A stretch of 64,000 bases of DNA from contig JAPLHB010000096.1 of the NCBI GenBank assembly GCA_026389845.1, positions 23,186-87,185 of the forward strand, written 5' to 3'. Source of the DNA: Chloroflexota bacterium (GTDB taxonomy: Bacteria > Chloroflexota > Anaerolineae > CG2-30-64-16). The notes below the pieces were generated by a model. That model saw only the letters and a program-made list of their open reading frames with translations, searched no databases and was not told the origin of the DNA. A program made the position numbers and the translations under genes. Positions 40,219 through 48,790 of this stretch are shown here, piece after piece (position 1 is the first letter of the stretch; every line of letters begins with the position of its first letter).

Positions 40219-41532
40219 TCAGAATGGTCGGCCGGCCGCGATGCGCTGAGCCAACGCCGCGGCGACTTCGGTCGGGGAGCCGGCGATGCGCTGGACGGTC
40301 GCGGCGCCGGCCGCCAGGCCGGCCTCGGTCTCCGCACTCACCGCATCCGTCCCGCCGATGATCGTCACCAGGCCCGCGCCGGCCGCTTCGGTTGCGCTGA
40401 AGCCGAAGGTGGGGGTGAACGCCAGCAGGTAGTCCTGGGCCAGCAGCAGGTTCGCCTTCGTTTTCGGGTGGTCGGCCGGGCCGAAGAGGACGTAGTGGGC
40501 CAGAGGTTTGCCCGGGCCGGGCACGACCAGGTCGGCAGTGGCTGTGTTCGCGCCGTCCAGGGTCATGGCATCGGAGACGGCCTGCGTGCCGACCAGGGCC
40601 ACGCGGTAAACGCCGGCTGCCAGCCCGCCGAAGCGATAGCTTTCGTCGCTGGCGACGGTTGCCGTCGCGACCTCCGCGGCGTCGCGGGTCAACTGCACTG
40701 TCCGATCCGCGCCGTTGCGCACCCGTCCGGTGATGACGCTCTCGGTCAGGATCAACTCCAGGTCGAGCCGGGCCTGGCTTTGGCCGTCCATCGTCGTCGG
40801 CGCGGAGCGCAGCGGCGTGCCCTCGACGGCCACCGCGTAATCCCCCGCGGCCAGATCGGCGAAACGGAACGTCCCGTCGGCCGCGAGGGGTTGCTGGGCG
40901 ACCGCCTCGCTGCCGCGCAGCAGCGTCACCGTCCGCCCTGCGGCCCCGCGCACCACGCCGTAGACTACGCTGTCGCGGTAGACCACGACCGCGGCCTGCG
41001 CCTTGACGAAGGTCACGTTGAAGGAGTGATGGAACAGCGTGTTGCCGGGCGCTTCATCGGGGTGACCCGTCTGGAGACCCGTGACGCGATCGGACGGCAA
41101 CTCCTGGCCGGGTAGCCCCAACGCCGCGGCCGCGCAGATCTGCCATTTCCACATCGGGAAGTTGGCCCCCGGCTCGTTCAGCGGCTTATCCACGGTCACG
41201 AGCTGCTCGCCGCCGTCCCAGGTGATCTTCGCCCGCGCGCCGAACGTGCGCTGGCCCTGCAGGTTCGCCTCTTGGGCCAGGGCTGGGTCGAGGATGTCCA
41301 GGTACAGGTGGTGGTTGCCGCCGTTCTCCGCGGGCGTCAGATGATGGACGCGGACGGCCTGCCAATACCACGCGCCGGGCGTCACGGTCGCCGGAACGAC
41401 AGCCACGCCATACGCTTGGGCGTCGTTGACGGCCTCCTGCGGGACAGACGTCACACGGGGGGCCGGAGCGATCGCCAATGCCGGCGCACGGCGACCGAAG
41501 ATGCTCGCTAAGAATGATCTGAAGGTGCTCAT
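40219..41532 (-). CDS. Carboxypeptidase-regulatory-like repeat protein with shared LAHYxLFG C-terminal module
   Basis: 437 residues from ATG at 41532, with GGGGGAGG upstream and five bases after the neighbouring stop. The first ~190 residues (AWYWQAVRVHHLTPAENGGNHH) are an uncharacterised domain. Two Ig/transthyretin-like carboxypeptidase regulatory repeats follow (ADGTFRFADLAAGDYAVAVEG and SYRFGGLAAGVYRVALVG). The final ~95 residues (LAHYVLFG ... GLVTIIGGTDAVSAE) are homologous to the end of the upstream gene. No signal peptide is seen. The shared C-terminus resembles a cell-wall-binding-repeat-2-like alpha/beta unit. The function is unknown, perhaps glycan binding or attachment. Confidence 0.7.
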   Translation of the reverse strand: MSTFRSFLASIFGRRAPALAIAPAPRVTSVPQEAVNDAQAYGVAVVPATVTPGAWYWQAVRVHHLTPAENGGNHHLYLDILDPALAQEANLQGQRTFGARAKITWDGGEQLVTVDKPLNEPGANFPMWKWQICAAAALGLPGQELPSDRVTGLQTGHPDEAPGNTLFHHSFNVTFVKAQAAVVVYRDSVVYGVVRGAAGRTVTLLRGSEAVAQQPLAADGTFRFADLAAGDYAVAVEGTPLRSAPTTMDGQSQARLDLELILTESVITGRVRNGADRTVQLTRDAAEVATATVASDESYRFGGLAAGVYRVALVGTQAVSDAMTLDGANTATADLVVPGPGKPLAHYVLFGPADHPKTKANLLLAQDYLLAFTPTFGFSATEAAGAGLVTIIGGTDAVSAETEAGLAAGAATVQRIAGSPTEVAAALAQRIAAGRPF

Positions 41533-41536
41533 CGGT

Positions 41537-44500
41537 TCATCCCTCCCCCAACTGCGCCAACAGTTGCTCGAACGCGGCGGCGACCGCGTAGCCATCGCCT
41601 TCCAGCCGCCGCACCTGACAGCCGGCCGAGGTCAGGGCTTGTTCGTCGGCCGCAGACACCGTGTCGCCGACGATCGTCACCTGGGCCGCCTGACTCGCAT
41701 CGCCGACCGAGAAGCCGCCGCTCGCCCCAGTGCGCCGAAGATACTCCGCCGCCAAGGCGAGCGCCAGTTTAGTTTCGGCGTTCGTCGTCGGTCGTCCGTC
41801 ATCCGTCGTTTGTCCGAACAGCAAATAGTGCGCCAACAGCTTGCGCGGGGCGGGCAAGGTGATGTCGGCCGTGACGATGGCGTTTTCCGCCAGACGGATG
41901 TCTGTCACCAACGGGGCGCCATCGCCCACGGCCAGCGCGTAGACGCTGGCCGCCAGCTCGGTGAAGCTGAACGCGGCGGTCGCGTCGGCTTGGGTGCGGG
42001 CCGTCTCCGCGGCGTCGCGCAGCAGGCGCACGGTGACGTCGTTTTGCGGCTGGCCGTCGGCCGTCAGCACACGACCCTGAATCCGCCCGCGCGGTGGGAG
42101 GTCGCCGCCCAGGAATATGTCGCGCACCTGCTCGTTTTGGCCGTCGAGCGCGATGCCGCCGGCCACTTCACCCCGGCCGGCCGCCTCCAGCGCGTAGGTC
42201 CCGGCGCTCAGGTTGGCGAAGCGGTAAGTTCCATCGGCTGCGGTGCGGATTTGGGCCGCGATCAGTCCGTCGCGGCGCAAGGTCATCAGCACGTCAACCC
42301 CGGACGGCCTTGCAAAATCGGTCACGCGGCCCCGGATGATGCTGTGACCCCCCAGGTCAATGGCCGGCAGTTGCAGCGTGTTCTCGCCGGTCAGCGCCAG
42401 GTCGGGCAGCGTCTGATCGCCGATCTCCAGCCGGTAGGCGCCGGGGGGCAGACCCTCGAACGCGAAGGCGCCGGTGGGATCGAGCGGCATCTGTCGCGTC
42501 CAACCCCAGGCCAGCGGCGCGTGGAGCACGGCCAGCAGCCCGTCCGAGGGGGCGATCACCTGCCCGCTCAGCTTGCTGCGCATGGGGAAGATCAGCTTGA
42601 ACAGTCCGCCCGCCGCCACCGCGATGTCCTCGGCGATGACGCCGACGCCGGCCAGTTCCAGGCGATAGGCGCCGGGGGCTACGTTATCGAACGCGAACGC
42701 GCCGTCGGCCGCCAGGGCGGTCTCCCGCTCCGCCGCCTGGCCGATCAGCTTGAGCTTGCGGCCGGCTGGGGCGCCAGCGATGGAGCCGTCCACCCGCGCG
42801 GTGGCGCCGGCCGCCTGCAACGCGAAGTTGACCTCATAGGCGATGGGCTTGCCGGCACGGCCGGGCACGTTGGCGGTCTCCAGGTCGGCGGCGGTCTCGC
42901 TCGGCCAATCGCCCTGGGTCACGCGGAGGGCGAAGTTGCCGGCGGAGTTGATGAATTCGTAGTACCCCTTCGGCTTGTAGGGGTCGCGGCCGCTGGTCGT
43001 GGTGGGGAACTGCGTCCCCCCCTCGGCGCCGCGCCACGACATCTCGATCTTGACGCCGTTGATTCCCGCGCCGTCCGCGCCGACGACCGTGCCGAAGAAG
43101 ATGCGCCGGCTGGCGGTCTCGGCCTCCCCGAGCAAGCGCCGCGTCGTGACGGCGTAGTGATAGATGGGCGTCGCGCCGCCGGTGGTCAGTTTCAGCGACC
43201 GGGACTTCCAGCCGTCCAGCGCGAGGCCGGCCACGGTACAGGCAGGGATGGCGAGCCGGTAGACGCCGAGCGCCAGGCCCTCGAAGCGGAACGCGCCATC
43301 GGCCGCGGTGGTCATCGCGCCGATCACGGCCCCATCCCGCTGCAACGTCACCTGGACGGCCGCCTGGGGCTGGCCGGCAGGATCCTGCACCTTGCCGCTG
43401 AGGACGCTGTTGCACCCGCCGGCCAGACGGATGACGACCGGTGCGGCCGGCGCAACCGTGGCCGTGACGCCGTGACGCACGATGCCCCACGGCGTCACCG
43501 CCAGATCGTAGATGCCCGGCGCCAGCCGCTCCAGGCGAAAGGTCCCATCGGCGGCGGTGGCGGCGGTGGCGGCCACCGCCGCCCCGCTCAACGCGTTTAC
43601 GGTCAGGTCGGACGCCGGCTCCAGCGTGTCGGCGCGTAGCAGTTGGCCGGCAATGATGGCCCGATCGCCGTTGGGCATGGCCTTGACCGCGGCCACCACG
43701 GGCAGCTCGCCGTGCAGGTCGAAATCCTGGTTCCACCAATCGCTATACCAGCTCTGGCTCTCCCAGCCGGGCGCCATAAAGCCCAGCCGGTAGTTGCCGA
43801 TGAGCCAGTGGCACACGGTGAAGTAGCTGTCGGGACAATCCAGGCCGTGAATCTGCCGGCCGCCCTGCATGAAGTCGTTGATGCCGACGACCCACTCGGC
43901 ATGGGTGTGCGGATCGAGGCGCGGGTACCGATGATCGTCCTTCCAACCGACTACGGGGCCGCCCTCGGTGCTGATGATCGGCACGGGATAGCCGAGGGTC
44001 TGTCGGATCATTTGGTCGGCCAGGTGGAAGGCCAGGAAACAGGTGGCGTCCTGTTCCAGGGTGGCGCCGGGGTTCTTGTCGCTTGCGCGCCAGGCGTTGA
44101 TCTGCTCGCGCGGGCGGCCCTCCCACGCCCACGACCCCAGCCGGTCGTACTCCTCCTGGCTGACCGGCGTACCTTCCTGGTTGACGCTGTCGTAGGGATA
44201 GTCGAGCGGGTGGTTGAGGGTGTAGTTGTGGATCGCTACCCAGGCGCCCTTCTCGAACAGGTCGGCGCGGCCTTTGGCGACCACGATGGCCACGGGGTTA
44301 TCCTTGCTGCCGACTCCCATCGCGGGCAACGCCGGCAGGCCGCCCATGCCGATGATCTTGTCGGCGTCAACGATGAAGTTGTCAATGACCACTTCGAGCG
44401 CATTCGGCGGCATGTGGCCGCCCTTCCACTCCGCGGGTAGATCCGGCTCGTTGTTGGTCTCGAAATAGCGCACGCCGGCCGCAATCAGACGGCGGGCGGT

Positions 44501-44770
44501 ATCCTCCTCTCGGCCGCCGATGGTGCCGGGGTTCGGCTCTTTACGGTAGAGGCGCACGATGGGCATGATGTCGGCGGCCAGCAGGCGGCGGCATAGCTCC
44601 AGGGAAGAGCCGCCGCCGTCGTCCATCGGCTTGACCCATTTGATGTGCATGGCCTGTAGCTCAGTGATCCAATAATCGAGCGCCGCGCCGGTCGGGTGAT
44701 AGACCGTCGCCGACCAGTGGACGCCGCGGCCGTTGTCGTCCTTGGGACGGGGGAAGTCTTCGACGCGCAT
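41537..44770 (-). CDS. Large GH-A-like barrel protein with multiple carboxypeptidase-regulatory-like domains
   Basis: 1077 residues, ATG at 44770 with GGAGG upstream. Residues 1-350 look like a clan GH-A (beta/alpha)8 hydrolase: FETNNEPD puts a candidate acid/base Glu at 108 in an NEP motif, and IISTEGGPV puts a candidate nucleophile Glu at 269. About seven regulatory-like beta-sandwich repeats follow (ADGTFRLERLAPGIYDLAV type). The last ~95 residues are the LAHYLLFG module shared with the next gene. No N-terminal signal is visible, which is odd for a putative glycan-active surface protein. A heptamer array (TTDDGRPTTNAE) is inserted in the module. Substrate unknown. Confidence 0.72.
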   Translation of the reverse strand: MRVEDFPRPKDDNGRGVHWSATVYHPTGAALDYWITELQAMHIKWVKPMDDGGGSSLELCRRLLAADIMPIVRLYRKEPNPGTIGGREEDTARRLIAAGVRYFETNNEPDLPAEWKGGHMPPNALEVVIDNFIVDADKIIGMGGLPALPAMGVGSKDNPVAIVVAKGRADLFEKGAWVAIHNYTLNHPLDYPYDSVNQEGTPVSQEEYDRLGSWAWEGRPREQINAWRASDKNPGATLEQDATCFLAFHLADQMIRQTLGYPVPIISTEGGPVVGWKDDHRYPRLDPHTHAEWVVGINDFMQGGRQIHGLDCPDSYFTVCHWLIGNYRLGFMAPGWESQSWYSDWWNQDFDLHGELPVVAAVKAMPNGDRAIIAGQLLRADTLEPASDLTVNALSGAAVAATAATAADGTFRLERLAPGIYDLAVTPWGIVRHGVTATVAPAAPVVIRLAGGCNSVLSGKVQDPAGQPQAAVQVTLQRDGAVIGAMTTAADGAFRFEGLALGVYRLAIPACTVAGLALDGWKSRSLKLTTGGATPIYHYAVTTRRLLGEAETASRRIFFGTVVGADGAGINGVKIEMSWRGAEGGTQFPTTTSGRDPYKPKGYYEFINSAGNFALRVTQGDWPSETAADLETANVPGRAGKPIAYEVNFALQAAGATARVDGSIAGAPAGRKLKLIGQAAERETALAADGAFAFDNVAPGAYRLELAGVGVIAEDIAVAAGGLFKLIFPMRSKLSGQVIAPSDGLLAVLHAPLAWGWTRQMPLDPTGAFAFEGLPPGAYRLEIGDQTLPDLALTGENTLQLPAIDLGGHSIIRGRVTDFARPSGVDVLMTLRRDGLIAAQIRTAADGTYRFANLSAGTYALEAAGRGEVAGGIALDGQNEQVRDIFLGGDLPPRGRIQGRVLTADGQPQNDVTVRLLRDAAETARTQADATAAFSFTELAASVYALAVGDGAPLVTDIRLAENAIVTADITLPAPRKLLAHYLLFGQTTDDGRPTTNAETKLALALAAEYLRRTGASGGFSVGDASQAAQVTIVGDTVSAADEQALTSAGCQVRRLEGDGYAVAAAFEQLLAQLGEG
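41780..41815. repeat. Heptamer array (CGTCGTC/CGTCATC) inside the large GH-like gene
   Basis: Five seven-base units. They are translated as TDDGRPTTN between LAHYLLFG and the following helix, where the paralogous module has only a short ADHPKTK link. Confidence 0.85.
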
Positions 44771-44784
44771 AGGAGCCTCCGGAC

Positions 44785-44880
44785 GATTGCAGAATGCAGA
44801 TTGTAGATTGCGGAACGTAACGACATTATAGCACAGTTTGTCGGCAAACGGCGATCGGGGTTATCCGTCGTTTGTCGTCC
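44785..44880. repeat. Heptamer units between corA and the GH-like gene
   Basis: GCAGAAT/GCAGATT/GTAGATT units at 44790-44811 and CGTCGTT units near 44865-44878, flanking the corA stop region. No gene lies in this gap. Confidence 0.65.
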
Positions 44881-46086
44881 TCACAACCACTTCTTTCGCC
44901 TGAAATACACCACCAGCCCCAACGTGATCACCGCCATCAGCCCCAACGCCCAGAATGAGCCGGTGGGCCAGCTCAACTCCGGGAAGAAATGGAAGTTCTG
45001 CCCATAGAACCCGGTGACGAGCGCGTCGGCCATCAGGATGATGGAGCCGATGGTCAGCACCTTCATGATCTGGTTGAGCCGGTTGCCCTGGAGCGACAGG
45101 TACGAATCGAGCGCGCTGGAGAGCAGGTCGCGATAGGTGTCAATGTTGTCGGTCACGCGGACGATGTGGTCGTAGACGTCCTGGAGGTAGGCCACGTCCT
45201 CAGACGAGAAGATCGGCAGTTGGCGGCGCAGCAGCACGTTGAGCACGTCCCGCTCCGGCGCGACGACGCGGCGCATGGCGAGCAGGTCCTTCTTCAAGCG
45301 GAAGATCGTCTCGATGGAGCCTTCGTCGAAATGGGTGAAGATGGTATCTTCGAGGTCTTCCACCCGGTCGGCCACCTGATCCATGAGCGGAAAATAGTCG
45401 TCCACCATCGCGTCGAGCAGGGCGTGAACCAGCGAGCCGATCCGGTGGCCCAGGGGACTTTTGGGCGCGCGCCAGCGCGCGAGCGTGTCGGCGATGTGGC
45501 GCTCGGGGCCGGTGTGCACCGTCACCAGGTAGTTGGCGCCGATGAAGAGGCTGACCGGCCGCGGCTCGATGTGGTCTTCCTGTGGGTTGTACGTGGCGGT
45601 GTAGAAGACGACGAAGTAGTAGCCGCTTTCCACCAGGTTCTCGTCAACGCTGATGACTGCGGCAGGGGTCGGGTCGAGCGCGATCAACACCGATGTTTCG
45701 GGCGTTTCCCCGGCCGGCGCGTCCAGGCCTGGGCCAGCCACGGGGATTTGCGGCGCGCTGGCATCCGGCCCAACAGGGGCGCTTGCCCCTGCGGCCGCCG
45801 ATGGTGACGCGACGGGTTCCTCCCAGAGGTCGGTCGTGCCATCGTGGTCGAGGTCCCCTGGCACGCCATAGGCGTCCACCTTGGGCCGCTCGTGCGCGCG
45901 GATCGCATCCTCGATGGCAAGCGGATGGAAGCCGAACTGCTCGCGCAGGGTCGCCACGTCCTCATCGGTCGGGTCCTGGACATCGAGCCAGAGGATGTTG
46001 CGCCGATCGGCCAGCGCGGCTTCGATGGTTGCGGGTACTTGACCGTTCTGGAATCGGCCGTTGTGGGAGATAATCAGTGAGCGCAT
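44881..46086 (-). CDS. corA: CorA-type divalent metal transporter with GQN variant and EF-hand-like insertion
   Basis: 401 residues from ATG at 46086, with AAGG upstream; a TTG five codons earlier is possible. The N-terminal alpha/beta funnel has ILWLDVQDPTDEDVATLREQFGFHPLAIEDA, and the long stalk helix precedes two C-terminal membrane helices. The pore signature reads YGQNF (G362-Q363-N364) in place of the nearly universal GMN. Between residues 74 and 156 is an ~80-residue Pro/Ala-rich insertion that contains DLDHDGTTDLWEE (78-90), fitting the D-x-D-x-D-G-x-x-D-x-x-E calcium loop. Normal CorA carries Mg2+, Co2+ or Ni2+ as a pentamer; the GQN change could alter selectivity or make this a ZntB-like exporter. 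Confidence 0.85.
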   Translation of the reverse strand: MRSLIISHNGRFQNGQVPATIEAALADRRNILWLDVQDPTDEDVATLREQFGFHPLAIEDAIRAHERPKVDAYGVPGDLDHDGTTDLWEEPVASPSAAAGASAPVGPDASAPQIPVAGPGLDAPAGETPETSVLIALDPTPAAVISVDENLVESGYYFVVFYTATYNPQEDHIEPRPVSLFIGANYLVTVHTGPERHIADTLARWRAPKSPLGHRIGSLVHALLDAMVDDYFPLMDQVADRVEDLEDTIFTHFDEGSIETIFRLKKDLLAMRRVVAPERDVLNVLLRRQLPIFSSEDVAYLQDVYDHIVRVTDNIDTYRDLLSSALDSYLSLQGNRLNQIMKVLTIGSIILMADALVTGFYGQNFHFFPELSWPTGSFWALGLMAVITLGLVVYFRRKKWL

Positions 46087-46117
46087 GGAGATCGCCTTCA
46101 ATGGGTGAGTTGGCGCT

Positions 46118-46123
46118 ATTATA
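46118..46123 (-). promoter_or_regulatory. -10 element for corA
   Basis: Minus strand TATAAT 30 bases before the corA ATG, without a good -35. It is divergent from the liv promoter about 50 bases away. Confidence 0.5.
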
Positions 46124-46171
46124 CTCCATTCGCCTGATTTTGCACGACATCTCTTGGTGGCAAAATCAACA

Positions 46172-46200
46172 TTGACGAGTTAAACGATCCTGTGTATAAT
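46172..46200 (+). promoter_or_regulatory. Consensus sigma-70 promoter of the liv operon
   Basis: TTGACG (46172-46177), a 17-base spacer and TATAAT (46195-46200). The predicted start near 46207 gives a leader of about 320 bases before livK. Confidence 0.85.
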
Positions 46201-46360
46201 AGCCGCTGTCCTCGTAGGCCGATTCAAGCAATCCCTGGTTCTCGGCCTCGGCGCTGCGGCTGCTGTAGCGGGCAGCCTGCCGCCGACACATCGTTGTTGC
46301 CATCGTTGGGCCGGCCCGGCCGGCTTTGCCTGAGCGAGAAAGGGGGTGAGTGCCTCTAAG

Positions 46361-46447
46361 AGCCTATCCGAATAACCAGCGGAGGCGGCTCCCACGCCGC
46401 CGGTTGCGGGCATGGGAGCCCGCGCTGCTATTATTCAGATAGGCACT
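46361..46447. mobile_element. MITE-like element, copy 2 (complete), in the liv leader
   Basis: 87 bases. Terminal inverted repeats GCCTATCCGAATAA and TTATTCAGATAGGC match at 13 of 14 positions. The 45-base core 46379-46423 is identical to copy 1 at 26416-26460. It is non-coding and lies between the liv promoter and livK. The rest of the gap 46087-46528 holds promoters, a hairpin and no gene. Confidence 0.82.
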
Positions 46448-46470
46448 AACTGTACCGCGACCGCACGGTG

Positions 46471-46500
46471 ACGCTGCCGCCTGGCAGCGTACGCTTTTGT
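46471..46500 (+). terminator. Terminator-like hairpin in the liv leader
   Basis: ACGCTGCC (46471-46478), a GCCT loop and GGCAGCGT (46483-46490), then ACGCTTTTGTT. It lies 29 bases before the livK ATG and could attenuate the operon. The U-run is short. Confidence 0.5.
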
Positions 46501-46528
46501 TCCATTTCCCCACCAAGGAGGAGTCTCA

Positions 46529-47671
46529 ATGAAACGCGTCTTGCTGCCATTGCTGATGATCATCGCGCTGCTCTTGCCCGCCTGCACCGCAGTCACCAAG
46601 AGCACCATCAAGATCGGCCTGGAAGGGCCGATGACCGGCGACTACGCCGAAGAAGGCAAGGGCTTCGAAAACGCCCTCAATCTGCTCGTCGAGCAGACCA
46701 ACAAGGCCGGCGGCATCAACGGCCAGCAGGTCGAGCTGACCGTGGAAGATGACAAAGGCGACCCGAAAGAGGCCGCCCTGGTCGCCGACCGCCTTGTCTC
46801 CAAGAAAGTGATGGCCGTGATCGGCGGGTACAACTCCAGCGCCACCGAGCCGGCCTCGAAGATCTACAGCGACGCCGGCATCCTGCAGATCACGCCGTCG
46901 TCCACCGCGACCCGCCTGACCACCAAGGGCTACACTCAATTCTTCCGCGTCTGCTTCCTGGACGACCGCCAGGGCCTCTTCGCGGCCGAGTTCATCACCA
47001 AGGTGCTGAACTTCAAGAACGTCGCGGTCCTGCACGATAACTCGACTTACGCCCAAGGCCTGGCCGAGTGGACCAAGAAGTATCTGGAGGAGCGCGGCGC
47101 GAAGGTCGTCTTCTTCGACGCCATCAACCCGAAGGACAACGACTTCACCCCGACCCTGACCAAGATCAAGGGCGTTAACCCCGAAGCCATCTACTTCACC
47201 GGCTATTACGCCCAGGGCGGCTTGCTGCTGAAGCAAGCGCCGGGCGTCGGCCTGAAGACCCAGTGGGTGATGGGCAACGCCTGCAACAACCCCGATCTGA
47301 TCAAGATCGCCGGCGTCGAGAACGCCAAGGGCGTGCTCGTCACCTCCGAGCCGCTCCCCAGCGACCTGGACTACCCGGAAGCCAAGACTTTCAACGCCGA
47401 CTACAAGACCAAGTACGGCAAGGAGCCGAGCAGCGTGTGGACGGTGATGGCCGCGGACGCATTCCGCGTCATCAAGCAAGCCATCGAGGTGACCAAGTCC
47501 ACCGATCCGAAGAAGCTGGCGGAGTATCTGCACAAGGACTTCAAGGACTACCCCGGTATCACCGGCCCGATCATCGGATTCGACGAGAAGGGTGACCGCA
47601 ATGGCACGATCCACAAGGCCTACGTCATCAACGACAAGGGCGACTTCGTGCCGAATCCGAAGCAGCCGTAG
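46529..47671 (+). CDS. livK: Branched-chain amino acid ABC transporter substrate-binding lipoprotein
   Basis: 380 residues with AAGGAGG upstream. The signal MKRVLLPLLMIIALLLPACT ends in a lipobox with Cys at 19, so it is lipid-anchored outside the membrane. The periplasmic-binding type 6 fold is seen in IKIGLEGPMTGDYAEEGKGFENA, NKAGGINGQQVELTVEDDKG, VIGGYNSSATEPASKIYSDAG and DFTPTLTKIKGVNPEAIYFTGYY. It captures leucine/isoleucine/valine or related amino acids, urea or amides for LivHMGF encoded directly downstream. Substrate specificity is not settled by sequence. Confidence 0.93.
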   Translation: MKRVLLPLLMIIALLLPACTAVTKSTIKIGLEGPMTGDYAEEGKGFENALNLLVEQTNKAGGINGQQVELTVEDDKGDPKEAALVADRLVSKKVMAVIGGYNSSATEPASKIYSDAGILQITPSSTATRLTTKGYTQFFRVCFLDDRQGLFAAEFITKVLNFKNVAVLHDNSTYAQGLAEWTKKYLEERGAKVVFFDAINPKDNDFTPTLTKIKGVNPEAIYFTGYYAQGGLLLKQAPGVGLKTQWVMGNACNNPDLIKIAGVENAKGVLVTSEPLPSDLDYPEAKTFNADYKTKYGKEPSSVWTVMAADAFRVIKQAIEVTKSTDPKKLAEYLHKDFKDYPGITGPIIGFDEKGDRNGTIHKAYVINDKGDFVPNPKQP

Positions 47672-47679
47672 TGAGTAGG

Positions 47680-47731
47680 TATTAGATATTGGGTATTGGT
47701 AATGGAGATTACCAATACCCAATATCTAATA
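47680..47731. repeat. Perfect 24-bp palindrome between livK and livH
   Basis: Arms 47680-47703 (TATTAGATATTGGGTATTGG then TAAT) and 47708-47731 are exact complements around GGAG. Each arm is made of near-heptamer units (ATTAGAT, ATTGGGT, ATTGGTA). It is much more AT-rich than its surroundings. Confidence 0.95.
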
Positions 47732-47754
47732 CCCAATATCCACCCGGGGGGCGC

Positions 47755-48663
47755 ATGGAACAACTGGCCCAGAACATCCTCAACGGCGTGACCATCGGCG
47801 CGTTCTATGCGTTGGTGGCGCTGGGCTACACCATGGTCTACGGTGTGCTCAAGCTGATCAACTTCGCCCACGGCGACCTCTTCATGTGGGGCGCCTACCT
47901 GGGCTATACGGGCCTGACCGTGGCCTCGGCGCTCCTCCTGCGCACGGGGCCGTGGGTGATCGTCCCCGTGATCATCGCGGCAATGCTGGTGGTGGCGTTG
48001 GCGGGCGTGCTGCTGGAGCGGTCGGCCTACCGGCCGCTGCGCACGGCCGGCCGTCTGCCGCCGATCATCTCGGCCCTGGGCGCCGCATTCGTCCTCGAAA
48101 GCCTGGCCCGGAACTTTTACGGCGCCACCTACATGACCTACCCCAAGGGCGTGGAGCTGACCGGCGGCCTCAAGCTGGTCGGCGACGTCACCGCCAGCAC
48201 CATGCAGATCATCGTCCTGCTCTTTTCCCTCCTGATGATGGCGGCGCTTTACGCGTTCGTGAATCTCACGCGCGCCGGCACAGCCATGCGCGCCGTGTCG
48301 CTCGATCACGACACCTCGCGGCTGATGGGGATTGACGTCAACCGTGTCATCACCATCGTCTTCCTGATCGGCCCGGCGTTGGGCGCGGCCGCGGGCATGA
48401 TGGTGGCGCTCTACTATGGCTCCTTCGACTTTACGCTCGGCATGTCGTTCGGCCTGAAGGCGTTCATCGCGGCGATCCTCGGCGGCATCGGCAACATCCC
48501 CGGCGCGATGCTCGGCGGCATGATCCTCGGCATCGTGGAAAGCCTGGGCGCGGGCTACATCTCGCCCCAATGGAAAGACGTGATCGCCTACGTCCTGCTG
48601 GCCTTCATTCTGATTGTCCGTCCGACCGGGCTGTTGGGTGAGCGGGTGGCGGAAAAGCTGTAA
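47755..48663 (+). CDS. livH: Branched-chain amino acid ABC transporter permease LivH
   Basis: 302 residues from ATG at 47755, with GGGGG upstream; the longer reading from 47689 is repeat. About eight membrane helices. LNGVTIGAFYALVALGYTMVYGVLKLINFAHGDLFMWGAY is the classic LivH start. The coupling loop lies around RAVSLDHDTSRLMGIDVNRVI, and FGLKAFIAAILGGIGNIPGAMLGGMILGI follows. It forms the membrane pore with LivM. The perfect hairpin just upstream may set its expression below livK. Confidence 0.95.
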   Translation: MEQLAQNILNGVTIGAFYALVALGYTMVYGVLKLINFAHGDLFMWGAYLGYTGLTVASALLLRTGPWVIVPVIIAAMLVVALAGVLLERSAYRPLRTAGRLPPIISALGAAFVLESLARNFYGATYMTYPKGVELTGGLKLVGDVTASTMQIIVLLFSLLMMAALYAFVNLTRAGTAMRAVSLDHDTSRLMGIDVNRVITIVFLIGPALGAAAGMMVALYYGSFDFTLGMSFGLKAFIAAILGGIGNIPGAMLGGMILGIVESLGAGYISPQWKDVIAYVLLAFILIVRPTGLLGERVAEKL

Positions 48664-48699
48664 ATTCTCGCTACCCCACCAAGTTGGCTTGTCTCGGGG

Positions 48700-48768
48700 C
48701 ACTGCGGCCTAAACGCCGCAGCTTGACGAGGCGAATCCGGGTGAGGCTACGGCGTTCAGGCCGTAGTG
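48700..48768. repeat. Inverted repeat CACTGCGGCCTAAACGCCGCAG between livH and livM
   Basis: Arms 48700-48721 and 48747-48768 (22 bases each, four differences) around a 25-base spacer. The arms have separate internal complementarity (CTGCGGC/GCCGCAG). The element looks like a mobile palindrome; there is no T-run. Confidence 0.8.
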
Positions 48769-48790
48769 TTTCGCCATCACAAGGAAGAAC

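Noticed and set aside
41426..43639. A 737-residue open frame on the plus strand
   Set aside because: Antisense of the GH-like and regulatory-repeat genes, with Arg/Gly/Val-biased composition and no domain.
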